A stretch of 64,000 bases of DNA, from positions 310,001-374,000 of the forward strand of contig NZ_JANIPJ010000002.1 of NCBI RefSeq assembly GCF_024623455.1. The letters run 5' to 3'. Under the pieces are notes generated by a model that saw only the letters and a list, made by a program, of their open reading frames with translations, was not told the DNA's origin and did no database searches. The stretch's first letter is position 1. Each line of letters starts with the position of its first letter. Both the position numbers and the translations under genes were made by a program. Source of the DNA: Paenibacillus soyae (GTDB lineage: Bacteria; Bacillota; Bacilli; Paenibacillales; Paenibacillaceae). This document shows positions 17,008-25,831 of the stretch, piece by piece.

Positions 17008-18680
17008 GCGTTATTCCCTCCGTTGTCCAGCGTCTTCGGATCGATCTCGACGCCGATTTTCTTCAAGGCGCCTGCGACATCCGAACGCATGCCAAACCAG
17101 TTTTTGTTCGTGTGCGCGCCAAGGGCAAGCTCTGTGCCGTCCACGCGCAGCCAAATTCTTCGATGCTGCCAGTAGGAGCCCAAAATCAGACCGACCATGG
17201 AAAATACGGCTCCGACCCATAGATAAGGCAACGCCTTGTCCATGCGTACGTTCAAATGCGTCGTCGCTTCCGAAAAATCGACGTTCTCCATGCCGTCCAC
17301 GCGAATCTCGATTTTCCCGGCCAGCTCCCGGTTGATGGTGTCCTGCGCGAATTTCACCTTGTCCTTCTGCATCGGGAAGTAGATATAAGGCTCTCCTTCT
17401 TCGGCAAGGCCCGGTCCTTTCACGGAGAAGATAAAGGCCGGCGCATTTGGCTCACGGGACAACGTCGTCGGCTTGCCTTCGCTGTCCAGAGCAAACTCCA
17501 TGTAGTTCGCACGAATCTCGAGCGTAAACGGTCCCAGCTGGTGCTTAAGCTCCGGATTTTTCATCGGGAGATAGAACGGTCCGTAAATTTCGCCGGTGCG
17601 TTTGTCCTCCAGGATGGGACTTACGGCGTTCAGCCTCGGCGTTAGATTGAAATCGAACTGGTACAGCTTGAGACCCTTATATACAAGAGGGTCGTTGACG
17701 ATAATGTTGTGGTCCATTACCTCTTCAAGCTCCGGCTCCTTAAGCGGATCGTCGCAATTGGCGACGCACTTGTACAGAACGGCCTGCGTTTCGTACTTCT
17801 TCGCGCGTGCCGTGCCCTTCAGCTCTTCCGGCAGCTCGTCGTCGGTATAAAACTCTACGTTAAACTTCTCGCTTTTCACGTAATAGTTCGTTCCGGCGAT
17901 CGGGACCGTGTCTCCGTCGGGAACGCTTACGTAACTGTCCATCTGCCAGCCCGGAATGCTCCGTGCAAGGACGGCGAGCAGGAACAGGATGAGACCGATG
18001 TGGTTAATGTAAGGCCCCCAGCGGCTGAACCTGTTTTTCTCCGCCAATAACGCCGTTCCCGTTCCTTCTTCGAAGTGAAGCTTGTACCCCTTGCGCTTCA
18101 GCTGCGCGCCGAACTTCTCCACCCATTCCTTCGGATCTCCGGCGATCTCGCTTCTGTATACCGTCTTCTGTCTCAGAATAAACTGATGATGCTTTCGGAT
18201 TTGCTGCTTTTGAAGCGCGCGGTAAAGCGGAAGCACCCGGTCCAAGCTGCAGATGACAAGCGACGTACCGATCATGACAAGCAGGCCGATGAACCACCAG
18301 CTCTCGTAGGTATGCGATAATCCGAGCTCGTAATAGATTTTGCCCGGCGTTCCGTAATTCTCTTCGTAATAGGTTGTCGCATCGAAGCTGTTGATGAACG
18401 AGCTCTCTTGCGGATAGATCGTCCCCAGCATCGCCGTCACGAACGTAACGACGATGAGGTAGATCGCGATCTTGACGGAAGAGAAGAAGTTCCAGATCCG
18501 GTCGATAATCGCCGGATTGCTCTTCTGCGATCTGCGAGCCACGCCGTCATAGCGCATCTCCAGAGGCTCGGACGATTGCTGGAGAGCCGCGTCGAGCGGC
18601 TTCCCGCAAGACTCGCACAGCACCGTGCCGACCGCGTTCTGATGCCCGCACTCGCATTTGGTATTCTCTACTGCTAACAC
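17004..18680 (-). CDS. resB: Cytochrome c biogenesis protein ResB
   Basis: Partner of ResC in system II cytochrome c maturation. 558 residues with an N-terminal zinc-ribbon-like CxC...CxxC motif (CECGHQNAVGTVLCESC, residues about 9-25), which B. subtilis ResB also has. Membrane helices follow at about 70-95 and 125-145 and near 215-235, then a large extracytoplasmic domain (about 245-480) and a last helix before WQHRRIWLR. The family signature FNFFSSVKIAIYL-like region is present (WNFFSSVKIAIYL). It lies 11 bases after resA. Confidence 0.94.
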   Translation of the reverse strand: MLAVENTKCECGHQNAVGTVLCESCGKPLDAALQQSSEPLEMRYDGVARRSQKSNPAIIDRIWNFFSSVKIAIYLIVVTFVTAMLGTIYPQESSFINSFDATTYYEENYGTPGKIYYELGLSHTYESWWFIGLLVMIGTSLVICSLDRVLPLYRALQKQQIRKHHQFILRQKTVYRSEIAGDPKEWVEKFGAQLKRKGYKLHFEEGTGTALLAEKNRFSRWGPYINHIGLILFLLAVLARSIPGWQMDSYVSVPDGDTVPIAGTNYYVKSEKFNVEFYTDDELPEELKGTARAKKYETQAVLYKCVANCDDPLKEPELEEVMDHNIIVNDPLVYKGLKLYQFDFNLTPRLNAVSPILEDKRTGEIYGPFYLPMKNPELKHQLGPFTLEIRANYMEFALDSEGKPTTLSREPNAPAFIFSVKGPGLAEEGEPYIYFPMQKDKVKFAQDTINRELAGKIEIRVDGMENVDFSEATTHLNVRMDKALPYLWVGAVFSMVGLILGSYWQHRRIWLRVDGTELALGAHTNKNWFGMRSDVAGALKKIGVEIDPKTLDNGGNNA

Positions 18681-18691
18681 ATGATGACCTC

Positions 18692-19222
18692 CTACAGCTC
18701 CAGCAATCGCTCTACCCGCTCGTTGATATCGCTCTCCAGCATGCCGCCAACGACGACTTCCATGATCGTACCGTCAGGCTTGACGAAGAAGGTCGTCGGA
18801 TATTGGCGGAGGCCGTATTGCCGTTCGATCTTGCGGTCCACATCGCGGAGAATCGGATAGGAAAGATCGAAGCGGCTCACGAAATTGTTCACGGTGAGCG
18901 TATCTTCGCTCAAATTAATGGCCAGAATCGCTAAGCCCCGATCCTTCCATTTCTCGTATTGCCGCTCGAATTCCGGCATTTCCTTCACGCACGGCTCGCA
19001 GAACGAGCCCCAGAAATTGATGACGACCGGCTGCCCTTCGTAATCGGACAAGCTCTGTACGCCGCCTGCCGTATCCGCGAGAGTAAAGGAAGGCGGCTCG
19101 CCCCCGGCTTCAGGTCGGCCGGCGTCGTCCCCGCCGAACAGCGCCGCCCATATCGCGTAGCCCCCAAGCAGCAGAACGGCGAATAATATGACGATTTGGA
19201 TCGTTTTGCGCGATTTGCCCAT
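18692..19222 (-). CDS. resA: Thiol-disulfide oxidoreductase ResA
   Basis: Membrane-anchored extracytoplasmic thioredoxin-like protein that reduces the haem-binding cysteines of apocytochrome c. An N-terminal anchor (about 8-28) is followed by a TlpA/ResA thioredoxin fold with the active-site CEPC (C75-C78) in NFWGSFCEPCVKEMP and the cis-proline region YPTTFFVKPDG. 176 residues, family-typical. The ATG is chosen over an in-frame one six codons upstream because the protein then starts like ResA; the ribosome-binding site is weak. First gene of resABCDE; a TATAAT lies upstream near 19280. Confidence 0.93.
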   Translation of the reverse strand: MGKSRKTIQIVILFAVLLLGGYAIWAALFGGDDAGRPEAGGEPPSFTLADTAGGVQSLSDYEGQPVVINFWGSFCEPCVKEMPEFERQYEKWKDRGLAILAINLSEDTLTVNNFVSRFDLSYPILRDVDRKIERQYGLRQYPTTFFVKPDGTIMEVVVGGMLESDINERVERLLEL

Positions 19223-19313
19223 GTATGTATGCACCACCATTCGAACATAAAAAATAGCCGTATTTTCCTATTCATTATAACGAAAAGTCGACGGCAATAA
19301 ATGCCGCCGCCGA

Positions 19314-20057
19314 TCACTTTTTATGAACTTTATGTGTCTTGCGCGCCGCAGCGAGGAGATCCTTCACCTCTTGCGGAGTCAGATGGCGGTACTTGCCTCT
19401 GCCCAGCTGCTGAAGGCCCAAATCGCCGAATTTGATCCGTTTCAACCGGATGACCTTATGGTTGATCGCTTCGAACATTCGGCGGACTTGACGATTACGC
19501 CCTTCGTAGATCGTGATGGAGATCGTCGCTTCTTTCTTCTCCGTGTCGACGTCATGGTACTCCACCTCGGCCGGCGCCGTCATCCCGTCCTCCAGCTGAA
19601 TGCCTTTCTGCAGCTGCTCCAACGCCGATCCGTGCGGAACGCCTTTGACCGTCGCCAAATACGTCTTCGGCACGTGATGGCTCGGATGCGTCAGCAAATT
19701 GGCGAATTCGCCGTCATTGGTCAGCAGCAGCAGCCCTTCCGTATCATAGTCCAAGCGGCCCACGGGGTAGACTCTTTCCTTGATGCCCGGCAGGAAATCG
19801 GAGACGATCTTGCGGCCTTGCGGATCCTTGGCGCTCGTAATGACGCCTTTCACCTTGTTCATCATTAAATATAGCTTCTTTTCGCTCTTGATAGGCTTCC
19901 CGTTCACGGTAATGGCATCGACCGCCGGGTCCGCTTTGACGCCGAGCGTCGTCACTTTCTCTCCGTTGACTTCAACGGAACCGGACAAGATCAGCTCTTC
20001 GCATTTCCTTCTAGAAGCCACGCCCGCCTGGGCTAAAATTTTTTGTAAACGTTCCAA
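19314..20057 (-). CDS. rluB: 23S rRNA pseudouridine synthase RluB family
   Basis: Converts a uridine of large-subunit rRNA (position about 2605) to pseudouridine. N-terminal S4 RNA-binding domain (LQKILAQAGVASRRKCEELI, about 1-60) and catalytic domain with the essential aspartate in GRLDYDTEGLLLLTNDG. 247 residues, with a Lys-rich tail. The start is a TTG with GAGGTG 6 bases before it, giving (M)ERLQKILAQAG as in the Bacillus protein; a GTG three codons upstream overlaps that site. It sits between spmB and resA, the B. subtilis order. Confidence 0.93.
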   Translation of the reverse strand: MERLQKILAQAGVASRRKCEELILSGSVEVNGEKVTTLGVKADPAVDAITVNGKPIKSEKKLYLMMNKVKGVITSAKDPQGRKIVSDFLPGIKERVYPVGRLDYDTEGLLLLTNDGEFANLLTHPSHHVPKTYLATVKGVPHGSALEQLQKGIQLEDGMTAPAEVEYHDVDTEKKEATISITIYEGRNRQVRRMFEAINHKVIRLKRIKFGDLGLQQLGRGKYRHLTPQEVKDLLAAARKTHKVHKK

Positions 20058-20112
20058 TGGTTTCACCTCACTCTACATCATAACGATATAGGGAGGAAAT
20101 CACAAGCAAGCA

Positions 20113-20658
20113 CTATCCAAATATGTATAAGCAAATAAAGATGGCTGCAAAAAATCCGACAATATCAGAGAAGAGTCCTACTTTAAGCGCGTATCGCGTC
20201 CTCCGGACGGCGACGGCTCCGAAATAAACGGTGAGTACGTAGAATGTCGTATCGGTGCTCCCCTGAATGGTAGATGCGATACGGCCGATCATCGAATCGG
20301 GTCCGTAGGTTTGGATAAGGTCGGCCGTATACGCCAGGGAACCCGCTCCGGTAAGCGGACGGAGTAAGCCTAGAGGCAGCACCTCGCTCGGTATCCCCAT
20401 CCAGTCGAAGACGGGACGGACCGCTGACAGCATCAGCTCCATCGCGCCGGACGCTCTGAACATGCTGATGGCTACCATCATTCCAACCAGATGCGGAATG
20501 ATGGAGATCGCGGTGCCGAACCCGTCCTTCGCTCCTTCGACGAACGTCTCATAGACCGGCTGCTTGCGGCGAACGGCCGCATAGAGAGGGATAAAAACGA
20601 TGATGGCGGGAATCATCCACACCGACAGCTGGGAGAACAGCTCATACAAGCTCGCCAC
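20113..20658 (-). CDS. spmB: Spore maturation protein SpmB
   Basis: Membrane protein which, with SpmA, is needed for normal spore core dehydration. 181 residues, all helices hydrophobic, nucleoside-recognition/Gate domain type (YETFVEGAKDGFGTAISIIPHLVGMM and GSTDTTFYVLTVYFGAV are family signatures). It overlaps the end of spmA by 17 bases. In B. subtilis the dacB-spmA-spmB operon is made in the mother cell under sigma-E. Confidence 0.94.
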   Translation of the reverse strand: MASLYELFSQLSVWMIPAIIVFIPLYAAVRRKQPVYETFVEGAKDGFGTAISIIPHLVGMMVAISMFRASGAMELMLSAVRPVFDWMGIPSEVLPLGLLRPLTGAGSLAYTADLIQTYGPDSMIGRIASTIQGSTDTTFYVLTVYFGAVAVRRTRYALKVGLFSDIVGFFAAIFICLYIFG

Positions 20659-21304
20659 CTCCCGTTACGCCGCTGCCGGTATTCGGGTGTCGGCCTCCCT
20701 GTTGAACCGGAGGCTTCGCCGGCGGCGATTGCGCGCGGCTTCGATACCAACGATCGGCCAATATCGCGGCCGCCGTGGCCACGAACGTGGCGGCAAGCGT
20801 CGTGCCGATGATCTCGGCCGGATTCGCGGAGCCGTAATTCATCCGAATTGCGATGAGCGTCGTAGGGACGATCGTAATGCTGGACGTATTGAGCGCGAGC
20901 AGGGTGCACATGGCGGGCGTCGCGGTTTCTTTATCCGGATTCAGCTTCTGCAGCTCCTGCATCGCCTTGATTCCCATAGGGGTTGCCGCGTTGCCGAGTC
21001 CGAATAAGTTCGCGCTCAGATTGCTCATAATGTACCCTAAAGCGGGATGATCTTTCGGAACGTCGGGGAACAGCCACCGGACGATTGGACGGAGCGCTTT
21101 GGCCAGCTTGGCGAGAAGTCCGGCATCCTCCGCGATCCTCATCATACCGAGCCAAAACACCATGATGCTAATAAGACCAAAGCTTACGGTGACGCCGGAT
21201 TTCGCTCCGTCGAACGCGGCCTGCGTCACCGTATCCATCTTGCCTGTCGCGGCGGCGACCACGACGCTGATCACGATAAAAAACAACCAAATCCAGTTCA
21301 CCAT
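20642..21304 (-). CDS. spmA: Spore maturation protein SpmA
   Basis: Partner of SpmB in spore core dehydration; a polytopic Gate-domain membrane protein of 220 residues. Diagnostic stretches are MVNWIWLFFIVISVV at the N-terminus and GLGNAATPMGIKAMQELQ. The chosen ATG follows GGGGGAGG at 8-9 bases; an upstream in-frame codon would add 15 residues that include that site. About 100 bases separate it from dacB. The C-terminal ~30 residues are polar and Gly/Pro-rich and not obviously conserved. Confidence 0.93.
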   Translation of the reverse strand: MVNWIWLFFIVISVVVAAATGKMDTVTQAAFDGAKSGVTVSFGLISIMVFWLGMMRIAEDAGLLAKLAKALRPIVRWLFPDVPKDHPALGYIMSNLSANLFGLGNAATPMGIKAMQELQKLNPDKETATPAMCTLLALNTSSITIVPTTLIAIRMNYGSANPAEIIGTTLAATFVATAAAILADRWYRSRAQSPPAKPPVQQGGRHPNTGSGVTGGGELV

Positions 21305-21402
21305 TGATTTGCTTCCTCCCCCAGAAAAACCTATCTTGTTAAAAAGCAACCGGCAGAACTCTCCCCATTCGGCGCGGTCGCGGATTCATGCATCACCTTA
21401 CC

Positions 21403-22593
21403 TTAATCAAACCAACCTTCTATGGTTTGCCTTACTCTGCGGCCAATTGAATGATCGTTCCTTTCCGCATGGCGGAACTGCTGCATCGTTTTGTTGCTTG
21501 CTTCCGGCTTTGTTTGCTGCTGCAGTCGGGCGCTGCCTGGTTCGTAAACGGGAACGGAACCAATCGGACTGTTGTTCATCGATATAACGAGCGAACCCCG
21601 TTCGCCAAGCCTGTAAGCAATCGATGTCGGCTCAATAAGGTGCAGCGCGGTATGAATACTTCCCGTCTCGCTCGATTCAAGCGGGTAATTGAAGTCTTGT
21701 CCGACCGCATATGGATAACCGGCAATATCGTCGCCTCTCTTCACGATGGAGTGCAGGGGATAGTGCTGGAAGCCCCAATCGAGCAGCCTGCGGTGATCCG
21801 CCCAATCGTCGCCGTCGTTGATCGTCACGGCGGCCAGCTTCTGTCCGTTCCGGGTTGCGGAGCTGACGAGACAACGCAGCGCTTTTTTGGTATATCCCGT
21901 TTTGACGCCGTCCGCGCCGTCGTACATGTTTAACATTTTGTTTTTATTGTGCCAACGGTAATCCCATTTTTCATTCGGGTTCGGCGCGCTTTTCACTTTG
22001 GTGGCCACGATCTCCGCGAACACCTTGTTTCTGAGCGCGTACGCCGTAAGCTTGGCCAAATCGTTAGCCGACGAATAATGGCCTTCTGCATCGAGACCAT
22101 GCGGATTCATGAAATGCGAATTCGCAAGCCCGAGCTCGAGCGCCTTTTGGTTCATCAAATATACGAATCCTTCCTCGGATCCGCCGACATGCTCCGCAAT
22201 CGCCGTGGCCGCATCATTGCCGGACCTGAGCATCAGTCCGTACAACAAATTGGACAAGCTCATCTCTTCGCCCAGCTTCAAATAAATGGAGGATCCTTCT
22301 TTGCCGAACGCCCTCTTCGATACCTTCACCATATCCGTCAAATTGCCATTTTCAATCGCGACGATGGCCGTCATGATTTTGGTCAAGCTCGCGATTCTCA
22401 TCGGCGTATCTCCGCGGCTGCTATACAGCAGGCGGCCGGACTCCACATCGATAAGCGCCGACGCTCTGGCATGGGTTCCAATGGCCGCGGGGGCCGCTTC
22501 TGCCGTTTGATGGATCGAGCTTGCGCATAAGCTAAGGATCATTCCCGCCAGCAGGAAGACCTTGCGCAGCCGACCTTGCTTTCCGATTTTCAT
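21403..22593 (-). CDS. dacB: Sporulation D-alanyl-D-alanine carboxypeptidase (DacB/PBP5* type)
   Basis: Low-molecular-weight penicillin-binding protein that trims peptide stems in the spore cortex. 396 residues: signal peptide (about 1-34, AEAA cleavage region), then the three active-site motifs SLTK (69-72), SGN (124-126) and KTG (231-233), and a C-terminal beta domain with a variable Gln/Arg-rich tail. The assignment to DacB instead of another carboxypeptidase rests on its place ahead of spmA-spmB, as in B. subtilis. GAGGAG precedes the ATG. A second enzyme of this family, dacF, lies elsewhere in the window. Confidence 0.92.
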   Translation of the reverse strand: MKIGKQGRLRKVFLLAGMILSLCASSIHQTAEAAPAAIGTHARASALIDVESGRLLYSSRGDTPMRIASLTKIMTAIVAIENGNLTDMVKVSKRAFGKEGSSIYLKLGEEMSLSNLLYGLMLRSGNDAATAIAEHVGGSEEGFVYLMNQKALELGLANSHFMNPHGLDAEGHYSSANDLAKLTAYALRNKVFAEIVATKVKSAPNPNEKWDYRWHNKNKMLNMYDGADGVKTGYTKKALRCLVSSATRNGQKLAAVTINDGDDWADHRRLLDWGFQHYPLHSIVKRGDDIAGYPYAVGQDFNYPLESSETGSIHTALHLIEPTSIAYRLGERGSLVISMNNSPIGSVPVYEPGSARLQQQTKPEASNKTMQQFRHAERNDHSIGRRVRQTIEGWFD

Positions 22594-22696
22594 GCTGTCC
22601 AAACTCCTCTCGGTGCTATTCAGGCGTAAGCATTGGATTCGACTGCTTTAGTATATGCTTGTACCCGCCAAGGTAGACGAGCCGATTCCTGTAAAA

Positions 22697-22721
22697 TGAA
22701 AAACTGCCCTTGCGGGCAGTT
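22697..22721 (-). terminator. Rho-independent terminator after ytfJ
   Basis: On the minus strand AACTGCCC pairs with GGGCAGTT around a short loop (CGCA), ending in a T run. It lies 11 bases past the ytfJ stop and upstream of dacB. Confidence 0.88.
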
Positions 22722-22732
22722 CGGGCAAAACC

Positions 22733-23230
22733 TTATCCTTGCTGATGAACGGCTTTTACGGCTTCGTCGGCGACATGGCCGTCAATGATTGTCGTGGTGG
22801 ATTCCACATACTCCGTATTATTAGTGCCGGACGTCTTCTTCATCATCGTCTGAATCTTGTCGAACACCTTCGGAGCGGAATCGATGACCTTCTCCATCAG
22901 ATGAGTCTGATTATCGAGCGGCACGATCTTCACGCCGTGCGTACCGACGACGAGGAACGCGATTGGCGTAATGGATACGCCTCCGCCGCTGCCTCCGCCG
23001 AACGGCAATGCGACGTGAGCGTTGTGCATGTCCGCCCCGTTTTGTTTCTCTTCGCCCATTCGGATGTCGCTGCCACCGGCAACGAAGCCGAATCCGACCT
23101 TCGAGATTGGCATAATGACGCTGCCATCCGGCGTCTGTACCGGATCGCCCACAATCGTGTTGACGTCGACCATCTCTTTAATATTTTCCATAGCGGTTTG
23201 CATTAAGCCTTGAATAGGGTGTTCTGCCAT
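22733..23230 (-). CDS. ytfJ: Spore protein YtfJ (GerW family)
   Basis: Small conserved sporulation protein; GerW/YtfJ of B. subtilis is made in the forespore and affects germination. The family core is visible: IVGDPVQTPDGSVIMPISKVGFGFVAGGSD followed by a glycine-rich GGGSGGGVSITPIAFLVV. 165 residues, typical length; no signal peptide or membrane helix. GAAGGGAGG precedes the ATG, and the gene overlaps the DUF2953 gene by 28 bases. Pairing of the DUF2953 gene and ytfJ (ytfI-ytfJ in B. subtilis) is conserved. Confidence 0.9.
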   Translation of the reverse strand: MAEHPIQGLMQTAMENIKEMVDVNTIVGDPVQTPDGSVIMPISKVGFGFVAGGSDIRMGEEKQNGADMHNAHVALPFGGGSGGGVSITPIAFLVVGTHGVKIVPLDNQTHLMEKVIDSAPKVFDKIQTMMKKTSGTNNTEYVESTTTIIDGHVADEAVKAVHQQG

Positions 23231-23901
23231 GCTTTGACGCCTCCCTTCCATTTCTTCATGCGAACTATAAGCTGCAGCCCGGCAAGGATAGCATAACCTA
23301 AGCGAATTTGCGCTATGCACGACCATTCGGTTGTAAATGAAGGATGATTAAAGTTCGGATGGACGGACATATTCGGATGGTTTTTCACTTGTACCATTTG
23401 GGACAATACGCCGAGAATCGACGTCTTGATCGACCAGACGGCCCCCGTGGCCATAGCCGTCCACATCGCGTCTTTCGTGCCAACCGACGTCGACCATTGC
23501 CAATCCGTCAGCTTGACATGGGACATCGTTTTTTTGACGAGCCCGGTCAAATCCTTCACCATATGTAAAATATCCCTCAATTTATCGACCGCCTTGACGA
23601 CCTTATCCGCGTTGATTTCATCCTCGAATTGCTTCCAGGTGTCGATGCCGGCGCTTTTGGCGCTGATCTGCTCCTCCATCTTCAACGCAGCGCCCGACCA
23701 TTTCATAATCGGAATTTTGTACCGGAATTGAATGAGACCGAACAGCGCTTTTACGCTTATTTCCGCATCGTCGTCATTGTCTAGCCCCACCCGCTTCATG
23801 TACGCTTTCACGACGATTGGGGACATCAATACGAAGGCGGCGAGCAATACAAAAAAACCGCCGGCCATCATCCAACCGTTAGGGGTTCCAAGCATGTGCA
23901 T
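23203..23901 (-). CDS. DUF2953 membrane protein (YtfI-like)
   Basis: Predicted 232-residue protein with an N-terminal membrane segment (about 8-32) and a second hydrophobic stretch near the C-terminus (RLGYAILAGLQLIVRM). The NHPNMSVHPNFNHPSFTTEW and GLIQFRYKIPIMKW regions match the DUF2953 family. It precedes and overlaps ytfJ, so a spore-envelope role is likely by context only. GGAGG lies 4 bases before this ATG and 10 bases before a second ATG two codons on; either could be used. Confidence 0.82.
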   Translation of the reverse strand: MHMLGTPNGWMMAGGFFVLLAAFVLMSPIVVKAYMKRVGLDNDDDAEISVKALFGLIQFRYKIPIMKWSGAALKMEEQISAKSAGIDTWKQFEDEINADKVVKAVDKLRDILHMVKDLTGLVKKTMSHVKLTDWQWSTSVGTKDAMWTAMATGAVWSIKTSILGVLSQMVQVKNHPNMSVHPNFNHPSFTTEWSCIAQIRLGYAILAGLQLIVRMKKWKGGVKAWQNTLFKA

Positions 23902-23952
23902 GCTTCCTCCGTTTCCCAAAGGTTGAATATAGTATGACCTGGCGGCTGAATC

Positions 23953-24555
23953 TCATTCTTTTAGTTCGTCGATTGTCATCTGGCGGCCGTCCAATCTCTC
24001 GAACAACATTTGCGTCTGCTCGTCCAGAGCATCCTCCACATCGACATGCCGGGGCTCCGGCAAATCGCGAATCGACGCGAGACCGAAGTAATCAAGAAAT
24101 GATTTCGTTGTACCGTATAGGATCGGTCTGCCGATCGCGTCCGCGCGGCCGACCTCTTCGATTAAATCTTTGGAGACAAGCGACCCAATCGCTCTGTCGC
24201 TTTTGACGCCGCGTATTTCCTCAATGTCGATTCTCGTAATCGGCTGCCGGTAAGCGACGATCGAGAGCGTCTCCAAGGCGGCTTGCGAGAGCTGAGCTCT
24301 CGTAGGCGTGTAAGCCATTCGTTCGAAGTAGGGAGCGTGCTCCGGATGCGTCGTCATCCGGTAGGCGGATGCCACCTCCGCGATTTGGACGCCTCTTCCT
24401 TCACGCAGCAAATCGCGGTGAAGGTCGTACACGAGCTCGCCCGCGAATTCGGGATCCAGCTCCAGAATATCCGCGAGCTGCCGTTTCGTCAGACCCTCGT
24501 CTCCCGCCATGAACAGCAATCCCTCAATAATCGACTTCAACTTCTGATAATCCAT
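23953..24555 (-). CDS. scpB: Segregation and condensation protein B
   Basis: Subunit of the SMC-ScpA-ScpB condensin that organises and segregates the chromosome. Two tandem winged-helix domains over 200 residues; family stretches include KSIIEGLLFMAGDEGLTKRQLA and TLSIVAYRQPITRIDIEEIRGVKSD. The ATG lies inside the end of scpA (32-base overlap), with GGAG about 13 bases upstream, so translation is probably coupled to scpA. An in-frame codon 14 residues earlier would give a longer, non-family N-terminus. Confidence 0.95.
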   Translation of the reverse strand: MDYQKLKSIIEGLLFMAGDEGLTKRQLADILELDPEFAGELVYDLHRDLLREGRGVQIAEVASAYRMTTHPEHAPYFERMAYTPTRAQLSQAALETLSIVAYRQPITRIDIEEIRGVKSDRAIGSLVSKDLIEEVGRADAIGRPILYGTTKSFLDYFGLASIRDLPEPRHVDVEDALDEQTQMLFERLDGRQMTIDELKE

Positions 24556-25303
24556 CTTCGCCGGCTTCTCCTCTCCAATGAATGACGATATCGTCAAATA
24601 ACGAATGCTGGAAACACCGGATATGCTTCATCTTCATAAGCTCCAGAATCGCTAGGAAAGTGACGACGACTTCGTGACGGTCCATATTCTCGCGAATCAG
24701 CTTCGAGAATCGGACCGTCTCGTATTGCTTCAGCACATCGACTATATCTCGGATCCGGTCTTTGACCGAAATCTCGTCGCGCTGCACCGTCGCGATGACA
24801 TTGCGCCTTGCGGCTCTCCGAAGCGCCTTCTGAAACGCGTTAACGAGGTCCGATACGTGCAGGCCTTCGACAGGATTAATCTTCTCATCCTTCTGAAACG
24901 GCGTCATATCCTCGGGCTCGCGGGAGAATACGAGGCTTCTCGCAACCTCTTTCTCCCGCAGCTGCTCGGCGATCTGCTTGAACTTGCGGTATTCCACGAG
25001 CTTCTGGATCAGCTCATCCTGCAGGTCCAGCCCGTCGTCCTCCCAATCGTCGAAGTGGTCCTCGAATACGGGAGGCTTCGGCAGGAGCTGCTTGCTCTTG
25101 ATGGCCAGTAGAGTGGCGGCCATCACCAGAAATTCGCTGGTCACCTCCAGCTCGAGCTCCTTCATGGCGTCCAGGTATTCCATATATTGTACGGTAATCT
25201 CGCTGATGGACACCTCATGAATGTCGATCTCAGCCTTATCGATCAAATGAAGCAGAAGATCAAGCGGACCTTCGAAAGCTTCAAGCTTGTAAAGCACAGA
25301 CAC
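24524..25303 (-). CDS. scpA: Segregation and condensation protein A (kleisin)
   Basis: Kleisin that bridges the SMC heads in the bacterial condensin. 259 residues with the SMC neck-binding N-terminus (YKLEAFEGPLDLLLHLIDKAEIDI) and C-terminal winged helix (VTFLAILELMKMKHI). The start is a GTG 9 bases after GGGAGG. It overlaps scpB and follows ribH at 32 bases, an arrangement also seen in Bacillus, where the ribosomal-flavin and scp genes are near neighbours. Confidence 0.95.
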   Translation of the reverse strand: MSVLYKLEAFEGPLDLLLHLIDKAEIDIHEVSISEITVQYMEYLDAMKELELEVTSEFLVMAATLLAIKSKQLLPKPPVFEDHFDDWEDDGLDLQDELIQKLVEYRKFKQIAEQLREKEVARSLVFSREPEDMTPFQKDEKINPVEGLHVSDLVNAFQKALRRAARRNVIATVQRDEISVKDRIRDIVDVLKQYETVRFSKLIRENMDRHEVVVTFLAILELMKMKHIRCFQHSLFDDIVIHWRGEAGEDGLSEVEVDY

Positions 25304-25335
25304 CTATCGCGACCTCCCGAGTTCGCAGCTTGCGG

Positions 25336-25806
25336 TTATCCCTGAAGCTGCTTCGTCAAATTCGCCATCTCGATTGCCGTAACCGCCGCTTCGTATCCTT
25401 TGTTGCCCGCTTTCGTTCCGGCCCGTTCGATCGCTTGTTCGATCGAATCGACGGTCAGAACGCCGAACACCGTAGGAACGCCCGTTTTGAGCGCGACCGC
25501 GGCAACTCCCTTGGCCGCTTCGTTGCAGACGTAATCGAAGTGCGGCGTGGAGCCTCTAATGACCGCGCCAAGCGTAATAACGGCGTCGTATTTCCCGCTC
25601 TCCGCCATCTTCTGGGCGATCAGCGGAATTTCGAATGCGCCCGGCACCCATGCGACCTCTACGTCCGATTCGTCCGCGCCGTGCCGCTTGAACGCGTCAA
25701 GCGCTCCGCTCAGCAGCTTCGAGCCGATAAACTCGTTAAACCGTCCTGCGACTACACCGTATTTTAAGCCTTTCGAGACTAAATGTCCTTCATAATATTT
25801 TGTCAT
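25336..25806 (-). CDS. ribH: 6,7-dimethyl-8-ribityllumazine synthase
   Basis: Joins 5-amino-6-ribitylamino-uracil and dihydroxybutanone phosphate, the penultimate riboflavin step, as a 60-mer shell. 156 residues with GRFNEFI, the VPGAFEIP loop and the phosphate-binding [14 protein letters not shown] with catalytic histidine. GGAGAGTG precedes the ATG. Last gene of the FMN-controlled ribD-ribE-ribBA-ribH operon, 25 bases after ribBA. Confidence 0.97.
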   Translation of the reverse strand: MTKYYEGHLVSKGLKYGVVAGRFNEFIGSKLLSGALDAFKRHGADESDVEVAWVPGAFEIPLIAQKMAESGKYDAVITLGAVIRGSTPHFDYVCNEAAKGVAAVALKTGVPTVFGVLTVDSIEQAIERAGTKAGNKGYEAAVTAIEMANLTKQLQG

Positions 25807-25831
25807 CTCTCACACTCTCCTTCGATTCTAT